The notes under the pieces were generated by a model that searched no databases, had not been told where the DNA came from, and saw only the letters and a list, made by a program, of their open reading frames with translations. A program made the position numbers and the translations under genes. 64,000 nucleotides of DNA, taken from NCBI GenBank assembly GCA_029238315.1, contig JAQWGI010000017.1, positions 41,698 to 105,697 of the forward strand, in the 5' to 3' direction. Positions 43,489-49,717 of the stretch are shown here, piece by piece. Numbering within the stretch: the first letter of the stretch is position 1; the number at the start of each line of letters is the position of its first letter. The DNA is from Polaribacter sp. GTDB taxonomy: Bacteria; Bacteroidota; Bacteroidia; Flavobacteriales; Flavobacteriaceae.

Positions 43489-44751
43489 TTAAACATCCAA
43501 TCCTTTCATCATTTTATTCCAGTATAAGTATGGAAGTCCAAATTTTTTAAGCATCCAAAGTCTCCAGTGCTCTTTTGCACTATTAAAAACTAACATCTGT
43601 TTTAGTTTTGGATCTGGAGTGAAGTTTCCGTCATAATCAAACTCAGCCAAAGTCATTTTTCCGTATCCGGTAACTAAAGGACAAGAGGAGTAACCGTTGT
43701 AAGATTTTTCTCCTAGTCTGTTGTGTTTTATCAGAATTAAAATATTATCAACAACAACAGGGACTTGTTTTCTAATAGCGGCACCTGTTTTTGCTGTTGG
43801 TAACGCTGCAACGTCTCCAAGACCAAAGATGTTTGAATAGTTGTTGTGTTGTAGTGTGTGATGATCTACATCAAGCCAACCAGCTTCATTTACTAAATTA
43901 GATTCTTTGATAAATTGAGGAGCTGTTTGTGGGGGAGCAAGATGAAGAATATCAAAAGGCATTTCTATAACAGTATCTCCAGATAGTTTTTCTCCAAGTG
44001 TATTATCTTCCATAATTACACATTTGTTTTCTTCTGGAGCTGTATTTCTGAAATACACTATTTTTTTATCAGCGTCAATTTTAAATGGAGCGTAAAAAGG
44101 TTTAAAATGAATTCCGTATCGATGAATTACTTTCATCAAAGTTTCCTTTATGGGTTTAACACCAAAAATAACACTTCCAGGAGTTGCGAAAATTACATTT
44201 GTTTTGTTAGATAGTTTATTTTTTCTGAAATAATCTGCTGCTAAGTAAGCAATTTTTTGAGGTGCTCCACCACATTTAATAGGTGTTGTCGGTTGTGTAA
44301 AAACAGCGTTGCCACCTTTAAAGTTTTTTATCTGTTCCCAAGTATGTTTCGGGTCTGTGTAATTGCTACAGACAACTCCTTTTTCTAATGCTTCTGGTAG
44401 TCCTTCAATTAATTCTGGAGCCATAACTAAACCTGGTGCTACAACTAAATAATCGTAGGTTATTGGGCCAGATGTTTTTGTGTGTACAATGTTATTTTCT
44501 GTGTCAAAAGTTGTAGCATAATCTTTAATCCATTGTACTCCTTTTGGAATTAAACTAACCATTGAACGTTTGGTCTTTTCAAAATCAAAAGTCCCTCCAC
44601 CAACCAATGTCCATGCTGGTTGATAGTAGTGAGTTTCTGAGGGCTCTATAAGTCCAATGTTTAAGTTTTTGTTTTTCCTTAATAATTGAGCAGCTGTCAT
44701 AATACCAGCAGTTCCTCCTCCAATTATTAAAATTTGATGATGTGAAGCCAT
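43489..44751 (-). CDS. sqr: Sulfide:quinone oxidoreductase (type II-like)
   Basis: 420 aa. FAD enzyme that oxidises sulfide and passes electrons to quinone, forming a persulfide. GGGTAG (11-16) binds FAD. C160 (TTPIKCGGAPQK) and C357 (YSSCPLVTGYGKM) correspond to the redox-active cysteines of mitochondrial SQOR, and C128 is a further Cys. LGDVAALPTAKT (311-322) is the second FAD contact. The PIKCGGAPQK form places it with type II (mitochondrial-like) SQRs. Downstream of it is a terminator. 55 nt upstream of its start is a TGTAAC-N4-GTTACA palindrome shared with the persulfide dioxygenase gene. Confidence 0.9.
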   Translation of the reverse strand: MASHHQILIIGGGTAGIMTAAQLLRKNKNLNIGLIEPSETHYYQPAWTLVGGGTFDFEKTKRSMVSLIPKGVQWIKDYATTFDTENNIVHTKTSGPITYDYLVVAPGLVMAPELIEGLPEALEKGVVCSNYTDPKHTWEQIKNFKGGNAVFTQPTTPIKCGGAPQKIAYLAADYFRKNKLSNKTNVIFATPGSVIFGVKPIKETLMKVIHRYGIHFKPFYAPFKIDADKKIVYFRNTAPEENKCVIMEDNTLGEKLSGDTVIEMPFDILHLAPPQTAPQFIKESNLVNEAGWLDVDHHTLQHNNYSNIFGLGDVAALPTAKTGAAIRKQVPVVVDNILILIKHNRLGEKSYNGYSSCPLVTGYGKMTLAEFDYDGNFTPDPKLKQMLVFNSAKEHWRLWMLKKFGLPYLYWNKMMKGLDV

Positions 44752-44805
44752 TTGTTTAGTTATTTTATTAATTTCCTAAAAATAATCGAAAGATATTGTA
44801 CTTAA

Positions 44806-44821
44806 TGTAACAAAGGTTACA
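44806..44821. promoter_or_regulatory. Palindromic operator TGTAACaaagGTTACA upstream of SQR
   Basis: Perfect 6-bp arms with a 4-nt centre, 55 nt from the SQR start codon. The form is that of Crp/Fnr-family sites. The same inner arms recur before the persulfide dioxygenase gene at 46733. Confidence 0.6.
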
Positions 44822-44940
44822 TAAGTATGTGTTTTTGATTATTTTAAAATAACAATGTAATGGTGATAGATTTCAAAAGTAAGTTGTGATCAATTAAAAA
44901 ATGAGAAATAAAAACATATATATGTTACTAGTTATATGGC

Positions 44941-45258
44941 TTAAATAGGATTTGTTTTTTCTGAATTCCATTCATTCATACCTCCCAAAAGGTTGTAGGT
45001 TTCATTAAAACCCATTTCATCCATCATGGCACAAGCTTTTCCACTTCTGTTTCCACTTCTACAATACACGTAGAAGTTTTTAGATTTGTCTAATTTCTGA
45101 ATTTCGTTTACAAATACATCTGGTTGAAGAAAATCAATCATAATGGCCTTATTAATTATTCCAGAGCTACATTCCTCTTTAGTTCTAGCGTCTATAATAA
45201 CAGCACTTCTATCTTTTACTAATTGAGTTCTCCACTCTTCTTGAGTTAAATTTTTCAT
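44941..45258 (-). CDS. Single-domain rhodanese-like sulfurtransferase
   Basis: 105 aa. Transfers sulfane sulfur to an acceptor such as cyanide, thiol or sulfite. Active-site loop C66-R-S-G-N-R-S (YCRSGNRSGKA) is intact, and IDARTKEECSSGII is the N-terminal CH2A-type motif. It lies 12 nt after the persulfide dioxygenase gene and should be on the same transcript. Confidence 0.9.
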   Translation of the reverse strand: MKNLTQEEWRTQLVKDRSAVIIDARTKEECSSGIINKAIMIDFLQPDVFVNEIQKLDKSKNFYVYCRSGNRSGKACAMMDEMGFNETYNLLGGMNEWNSEKTNPI

Positions 45259-45270
45259 TTTCGTTAAGTT

Positions 45271-46680
45271 TTAAAGGGTAGACGGACAAACATAATCAGA
45301 TATCTTAATATCTTCTTCTTTGATAGCGTCAAATCCATCTTGAATATTTATGAGGTTATGAATTCCTCTACTTTTTAAGATTGAAGCTGCAATCATAGAC
45401 CTATAACCACCTGCACAATGCAAATAAAAATTTTGATTATTTGGGAATTCTGATAAATGATTATTAATATAATCTAATGGAGTATTAAGAGCATCAATTA
45501 CATGTTCAGATAAATACTCACCTTCTTTCCTAACATCAAAAACAGCAACTTTAGAATTTTTGGAAGTCTGTTCAAAATCTTTTGCTGTAATTGAATCTAC
45601 TGTATCGTAATTTTTTAAAGCTTTCTCCCAAGCATTGAAACCTCCTTCTAAATATCCAATTACTTGATCAAAACCAACTCTCGAAAGTCTTGTAATTGTC
45701 TCTTCTTCTTTTCCGTTTGGAGTTACTAATAATATTGGTTGTTTTATGTCTGCAATTAACGCGCCTACCCAAGGAGCAAAGCTACCGTCTAACCCAATAA
45801 ATATTGATCTTGGAATGTGTCCTTTTTCAAAATCATTTTGGTGACGAACATCTAACACAATAGCACCGGTTTCATTTGCGGCTTTTTCAAATAATTCAGG
45901 AGAGAAAGCGTGTGCACTTCTTGTTAAAACATCTTGAAAATCGTCATACCCTTCTTTGTTCATTTTAACATTTAGCGGAAAATATTGTGGAGGTGGTAAT
46001 AAACCATCTGTTACTTCTTCAATAAATTCATCTTTAGTCATGTCTGCTCTAAGCGCATAGTTTGTATTCTTTTGGTTTCCTAAAGTATCTACAGTTTCTT
46101 TACTTAGATTTTTACCACAAGAAGAACCTGCACCATGAGCCGGATATACAATTACATCGTCTGCTAGTGGCATTATTTTATTTCTTAAACTATCAAATAA
46201 AAAGCCTGCTAAATCTTTTTCTGTGATTTCTCCAGCTTTTTGTGCTAAATCTGGTCTTCCAACATCACCTAAAAACAAGGTGTCTCCACTAAAAATAGCA
46301 TGGTCTTTTCCCTTTTTATCTTTTAAAAGGAAAACAGAACTTTCCATTGTGTGCCCTGGGGTGTGTAGTACTGTTATGGTAATATTACCTAGGGTAAATA
46401 CTTGATTGTCTTTAGCTATAATTGCATCAAAGTTTGTTTCTGCATTTGGTCCATAAATTATTGAGGCTCCTGTTTTTTTAGCCAACGTAACATGTCCACT
46501 CACAAAATCAGCATGAAAATGTGTTTCAAAAATATATTTAATTTTAGCTTTTGCAGCTTTTGCTCTTTCAATATATGGTGATACTTCACGCAAAGGATCA
46601 ATAATAGCAACTTCTCCATTACTTTCAATATAGTAAGCACCTTGTGCAAGACAACCTGTGTATATTTGTTCAATAATCAT
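45271..46680 (-). CDS. Persulfide dioxygenase-rhodanese fusion (ETHE1/CstB-like)
   Basis: 469 aa. The N-terminal metallo-beta-lactamase domain has THFHADFVSGH (53-63), H110 in HTPGH and D133 in FSGDTLFLGDVGRPDL, matching the mononuclear iron site (H, H, D) of persulfide dioxygenases. Phe59 stands where two-metal enzymes have His. Two rhodanese domains follow. The first (about 265-350) has TPNGKEE in place of the active-site Cys loop and should be inactive. The second (about 370-460) has C422 in HCAGGYRS. It oxidises persulfide made by SQR to sulfite and may form thiosulfate. A GTAAC-N4-GTTAC palindrome lies 53 nt upstream. Confidence 0.9.
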   Translation of the reverse strand: MIIEQIYTGCLAQGAYYIESNGEVAIIDPLREVSPYIERAKAAKAKIKYIFETHFHADFVSGHVTLAKKTGASIIYGPNAETNFDAIIAKDNQVFTLGNITITVLHTPGHTMESSVFLLKDKKGKDHAIFSGDTLFLGDVGRPDLAQKAGEITEKDLAGFLFDSLRNKIMPLADDVIVYPAHGAGSSCGKNLSKETVDTLGNQKNTNYALRADMTKDEFIEEVTDGLLPPPQYFPLNVKMNKEGYDDFQDVLTRSAHAFSPELFEKAANETGAIVLDVRHQNDFEKGHIPRSIFIGLDGSFAPWVGALIADIKQPILLVTPNGKEEETITRLSRVGFDQVIGYLEGGFNAWEKALKNYDTVDSITAKDFEQTSKNSKVAVFDVRKEGEYLSEHVIDALNTPLDYINNHLSEFPNNQNFYLHCAGGYRSMIAASILKSRGIHNLINIQDGFDAIKEEDIKISDYVCPSTL

Positions 46681-46732
46681 GTTTTCTGTTTTTGTGTTAT
46701 TTTCAAATTTATAATTATTTTAAATTTCATTT

Positions 46733-46748
46733 AGTAACATTAGTTACA
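46733..46748. promoter_or_regulatory. Palindromic operator AGTAACattaGTTACA upstream of persulfide dioxygenase
   Basis: GTAAC-N4-GTTAC core identical in both arms to the site before SQR and at nearly the same distance from the start codon (53 versus 55 nt). Confidence 0.6.
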
Positions 46749-46777
46749 GAGCTTATTTTATAGTTGAAAATTAAAAT

Positions 46778-46819
46778 TTAAAGAAGTTGTTCCGAAAAAA
46801 GGATATAGACAGTAAACAT
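46778..46819 (-). pseudogene. Truncated start of a second GIY-YIG gene copy
   Basis: ATG plus the first 12 codons (MFTVYILFSEQL) identical to the GIY-YIG frame at 47152, then one Leu codon and a stop where the direct repeat ends. It is the left-most trace of the repeating tRNA/GIY-YIG unit. Confidence 0.7.
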
Positions 46820-46899
46820 TTGTTTAAGTTATAAAAAAAAGCTGAAACAAAAAAAGTTTCAGCTTTTAGTCGGGGTGGCAGGATTCGAACCTGCGACCT
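46783..46899. repeat. Direct repeat, copy 1 (tRNA-Pro 3' part + terminator + GIY-YIG start)
   Basis: 117 bp, identical to 47116-47231 except for one substitution and one extra A in an A-run. It holds the T-arm and 3' acceptor strand of tRNA-Pro without the 5' half, then the tRNA terminator hairpin, then the first 12 GIY-YIG codons. The copies start 333 bp apart. Confidence 0.9.
46836..46868 (-). terminator. Copy of the tRNA-Pro terminator after the GIY-YIG pseudogene
   Basis: AAAGCTGAAAC / GTTTCAGCTTT hairpin with T run, identical in stem to the one after the intact tRNA-Pro. Part of the direct repeat. Confidence 0.75.
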
Positions 46900-47152
46900 T
46901 CACGCTTAAGCGTGACGCGATATCGTTCATATACCTTTTAGCACCACGTTTTTTAATTTTATTTTCTAGTGCGATTGCATTACTTTTAGAATTCAGAGAA
47001 CTCTTAAATGTTATTTTCCAATCTTAAGCTTTGGCGGTAAACCCTTTGTGATTATAAAGGTGTTCTAGAAGCCTTTTTTCAACATTATTACTAGTATAAC
47101 CCACGTAGTGTTTTTGAAGTTGTTCCGAAAAAAGGATATAGACAGTAAACAT
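46859..47152 (-). pseudogene. GIY-YIG endonuclease gene with one in-frame stop, ending inside tRNA-derived sequence
   Basis: 97 codons on the minus strand from ATG 47152. The opening MFTVYILFSEQLQKHYVGYT carries the GIY (VYI) and YIG (YVG) motifs. R27 in NNVEKRLLEH is the conserved Arg, and KGFTAKA-stop-DWK corresponds to the usual GFTGKTNDW stretch of short Bacteroidota GIY-YIG proteins. A single TAA at codon 43 (47024-47026) breaks the frame, which resumes immediately without a shift. The last codons (VAGSNPATPTKS) are translated from the tRNA-Pro 3' half at 46870-46898. It may be inactive, or the result of one recent mutation. Confidence 0.8.
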
Positions 47153-47231
47153 TTGTTTAAGGTATAAAAAAAGCTGAAACAAAAAAAGTTTCAGCTTTTA
47201 GTCGGGGTGGCAGGATTCGAACCTGCGACCT
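47116..47231. repeat. Direct repeat, copy 2 (overlaps the 3' part of intact tRNA-Pro)
   Basis: 116 bp. Contains the 3' half of the functional tRNA-Pro, its terminator and the first codons of the GIY-YIG gene. It ends at the boundary between T-arm/variable region and anticodon stem, where copy 1 diverges into the GIY-YIG C-terminal codons. Confidence 0.9.
47165..47201 (-). terminator. Terminator of tRNA-Pro
   Basis: On the minus strand AAAGCTGAAAC-TTTTTTT-GTTTCAGCTTT followed by TTTT, directly after the tRNA 3' end. Confidence 0.85.
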
Positions 47232-47276
47232 CCTCGTCCCAAACGAGGCGCGATGACCGGGCTACGCTACACCCCG
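47202..47276 (-). tRNA. tRNA-Pro (anticodon TGG)
   Basis: 75 nt on the minus strand. Acceptor CGGGGTG / CACCCCG, anticodon stem CCTCG/CGAGG with loop TTTGGGA (anticodon TGG), and T-arm GGTTCGAATCC. CCA not encoded. Its 3' 30 nt are duplicated at 46870-46899 at the end of a GIY-YIG frame. Confidence 0.95.
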
Positions 47277-47290
47277 AAAATATCGGATTG

Positions 47291-47298
47291 CAAACATA
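47291..47298 (-). promoter_or_regulatory. Candidate -7 box of tRNA-Pro (TATGTTTG on the minus strand)
   Basis: TATGTTTG fits TAnnTTTG, 14 nt before the tRNA 5' end. No clear -33 box at standard spacing. Confidence 0.4.
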
Positions 47299-47350
47299 CC
47301 ATATTATTTCTATATTGTGAAATCTTTTTATTTTTAAAACAAGCGATATT

Positions 47351-48460
47351 ATGAAGAATTTAAAAGTAGTTTTTGGTTTGGTTTTATTGAGTATTTGTCT
47401 GTTGAGTTTTATTAAAAAAAACAAATCAGTAAAACAACAAAATAAATCTTATGAGTTAATAGTTTCAGATCTAACAATTCCTTGGGGTTTTACATTTTTA
47501 CCAGATAATTCAATGTTAATAACTGAGAAAGAGGGCAAATTAATTCATTTTATAAATGGAGAAAAAATAAATATTACAGGACTCCCAAAGATAAAAGAGC
47601 AAGGTCAAGGTGGTTTCATGGATATTGAATTACACCCAAATTATAAAAAAACGGGTTGGATTTATTTTACTTACGCATCAGAATCGGGAATGGGAAAAGG
47701 AGCCAACACAACTTTAATGCGTGCTAGGCTAAAGGATACTAGGTTAATCAATCAAGAAGTATTGTACAAAGCAAGTCCAAATACTAAAAGAGGTCAACAC
47801 TTTGGGGCTCGAATTGCATTTGATAGAAAAGGATATTTGTATTTTTCTATCGGAGATCGGGGTAATAGAGATGAAAACCCTCAAGATATTACTAGAGATG
47901 GTGGAAAAATATACCGACTTTATGATGATGGAAGAATCCCGAAAGACAATCCATTTATAAATTCTAAAAATGCAAAAACGGCTATTTATAGTTTTGGGCA
48001 TCGAAATCCACAAGGTATGGAGATCAATCCGTTTACAGGAGAAATTTGGTCTCATGAACACGGTCCAAGAGGTGGAGATGAAATTAATATTGTAAAAAAA
48101 GGAAAAAATTATGGTTGGCCAGAAGCCAGTTTTGGAATCAATTATATAGGAACAAAATTTACAGATAAAACCTCTATAAAAGGAATGGAAGACCCATTGC
48201 ATCAATGGACACCATCAATAGCTCCTAGTGGAATGGCTTTTGTTAATTCGGATAAATATCCTGATTGGAAAGGAAATTTACTTGTAGGCTCATTAAAATT
48301 TAGGTACATTTCTTATTGTACTTTAAAAAATGGTAAAGTTGTGAAAGAAGAAAAGATACTAGAAAACCTTGGAAGAATTAGATCGATTGAGCAAGGAAAT
48401 GATGGTTTTTTGTATGCAGGAATTGAGCAGTTAGGTATCGTAAAAATTCTTCCAAAGTAG
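47351..48460 (+). CDS. PQQ-dependent sugar dehydrogenase-like protein (YliI/Asd type), exported
   Basis: 369 aa. An N-terminal hydrophobic segment (KVVFGLVLLSICLLSFI) directs export. The six-bladed propeller fold of soluble aldose dehydrogenases shows in DLTIPWGFTFLPDNSMLITEK, GGFMDIELHPNYKKTGWIYF, HFGARIAFDRKGYLYFSIGD, YSFGHRNPQGMEINP and GPRGGDEINIVKKGKNYGWP. These include the general-base His (HFG) and PQQ-contact Arg/Asn (GHRNPQG) regions. Oxidises aldoses in the periplasm if PQQ is available; no PQQ genes are in the window. Confidence 0.88.
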   Translation: MKNLKVVFGLVLLSICLLSFIKKNKSVKQQNKSYELIVSDLTIPWGFTFLPDNSMLITEKEGKLIHFINGEKINITGLPKIKEQGQGGFMDIELHPNYKKTGWIYFTYASESGMGKGANTTLMRARLKDTRLINQEVLYKASPNTKRGQHFGARIAFDRKGYLYFSIGDRGNRDENPQDITRDGGKIYRLYDDGRIPKDNPFINSKNAKTAIYSFGHRNPQGMEINPFTGEIWSHEHGPRGGDEINIVKKGKNYGWPEASFGINYIGTKFTDKTSIKGMEDPLHQWTPSIAPSGMAFVNSDKYPDWKGNLLVGSLKFRYISYCTLKNGKVVKEEKILENLGRIRSIEQGNDGFLYAGIEQLGIVKILPK

Positions 48461-48541
48461 TATTTAACAATAGTATTGATTTTCATTATAAAACTATTTT
48501 AATTTATCATTAATTTTTTTTAAATAATAATTTAAAAAAAA

Positions 48542-48549
48542 TACATTTG
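48542..48549 (+). promoter_or_regulatory. Candidate -7 box of trxB (TACATTTG)
   Basis: TACATTTG fits TAnnTTTG and ends 20 nt before the trxB ATG. The upstream sequence is almost pure A/T and shows no TTG at the -33 position. Confidence 0.45.
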
Positions 48550-48569
48550 CATACATAAAATTTAAAACA

Positions 48570-49508
48570 ATGGCAGAAAGAATAAAATGTTTAATTATTG
48601 GTTCAGGACCAGCTGGTTATACGGCGGCAATTTATGCGGCAAGAGCAGATATGAAACCAGTAATGTATACAGGAATGCAAATGGGAGGTCAGTTAACTAC
48701 AACTACAGAGGTTGATAATTACCCTGGATATCCAAACGGAACAGATGGAACTGCAATGATGAACGACTTACAAAAGCAAGCAGAGCGTTTTGGAACTGAA
48801 GTTCGTTTTGGTATGGTTACTAAAGTAGATTTAAGTGATAAAGTTGGCGGAATACATAAAATAATTGTTGATGAAGTTACTGAGATTGAAGCAGAAACAA
48901 TTATTATTTCTACAGGTGCAACTGCAAAATATTTAGGACTTGAAAGCGAACAACGCTTAATGGGGGGAGGAGTTTCTGCATGTGCAACTTGTGATGGTTT
49001 TTTCTATAAAGGACAAGATGTTATTGTTGTTGGAGCAGGAGATACAGCGGCTGAAGAAGCTACTTATTTAGCAAATATTTGCAACAAAGTTACTATGTTG
49101 GTTAGGAAAGACACCATGAGAGCTTCAAAAGCAATGCAACACAGAGTAAATAAAACTAAAAATATAGAAGTATTATTTAATTCTGAGTTAGCTGAAGTAT
49201 TAGGTGAGTCTGTTGTAGAAGGGGCTCGAATTGTAAATAACAAAACAAAAGAAAAACATGATATTGCAATTACAGGAGCGTTTATTGCAATAGGTCATAA
49301 ACCAAATTCAGACTTGTTTAAAGGAGTTTTAGATATGGATGATGTTGGGTATTTAATTACCAAAGGAAAATCTTCAAAAACAAATTTACCAGGAGTTTTT
49401 GCTGCTGGAGACATTCAAGATAAAGAGTATAGACAAGCGGTTACTGCTGCAGGATCAGGCTGTATGGCTGCCTTAGATGCAGAACGCTATTTAGGTGCTT
49501 TAGAATAA
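48570..49508 (+). CDS. trxB: Thioredoxin-disulfide reductase
   Basis: 312 aa. NADPH-dependent flavoenzyme that reduces thioredoxin. FAD motif GSGPAGYTAA (11-20), redox pair C138-A-T-C141 in SACATCDGFF, NADPH motif VGAGDTAAEEA, and AAGDIQDKEYRQAVTAAGSG near the C-terminus. Single-gene unit with two hairpins after it. Confidence 0.98.
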   Translation: MAERIKCLIIGSGPAGYTAAIYAARADMKPVMYTGMQMGGQLTTTTEVDNYPGYPNGTDGTAMMNDLQKQAERFGTEVRFGMVTKVDLSDKVGGIHKIIVDEVTEIEAETIIISTGATAKYLGLESEQRLMGGGVSACATCDGFFYKGQDVIVVGAGDTAAEEATYLANICNKVTMLVRKDTMRASKAMQHRVNKTKNIEVLFNSELAEVLGESVVEGARIVNNKTKEKHDIAITGAFIAIGHKPNSDLFKGVLDMDDVGYLITKGKSSKTNLPGVFAAGDIQDKEYRQAVTAAGSGCMAALDAERYLGALE

Positions 49509-49526
49509 ATTAGTTTTTACTAGTTA

Positions 49527-49560
49527 AAAGAGAGGTTGCTGATGTAACCTCTTTTTTTTT
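49527..49560 (+). terminator. Terminator of trxB
   Basis: AGAGGTT / AACCTCT stem with an 8-nt loop and about nine T. Confidence 0.85.
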
Positions 49561-49567
49561 GAATTAA

Positions 49568-49598
49568 AAAGACCGTTAGATTTCTCTAACGGTCTTTA
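49568..49598. terminator. Second hairpin after trxB, possible bidirectional terminator
   Basis: Perfect stem AAAGACCGTTAGA / TCTAACGGTCTTT with a TTTC loop. The flanks are A-rich on the left and weak in T on the right, so it may act mainly for the minus-strand fad operon. Confidence 0.65.
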
Positions 49599-49646
49599 AC
49601 AAACAACTAAATTCTAAAACTTATAAAAAGTTAAAGAAACTTATTA

Positions 49647-49711
49647 AAGGCCAATTTAAGTCTATAAAATATTCTGACTAATATGATATACTACTTTAGT
49701 AAATTGGCCTT
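49647..49711. repeat. Long-loop inverted repeat at the end of the fad operon
   Basis: AAGGCCAATTTA (49647-49658) and TAAATTGGCCTT (49700-49711) are perfect 12-bp arms separated by 41 nt, just after the acyl-CoA dehydrogenase stop codon (49718). Confidence 0.7.
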
Positions 49712-49717
49712 AATATT

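Noticed and set aside
46869..46945. A second tRNA next to tRNA-Pro
   Set aside because: Only the T-arm and 3' acceptor strand are present. The hairpin that follows (TCACGC/GCGTGA) has a 4-nt loop and no 5' acceptor strand pairs with CGGGGTG, so it is a tRNA fragment within the GIY-YIG frame.
47191..47424. 77-codon minus-strand frame that ends VAGSNPATPTKS
   Set aside because: It is read through the intact tRNA-Pro and the 5' region of the sugar dehydrogenase gene. It has no protein features of its own; the shared tail is the tRNA shadow.
47744..48205. 153-codon minus-strand frame
   Set aside because: It lies wholly within the sugar dehydrogenase gene in antisense, with low-complexity Ser/Phe/Ile content.
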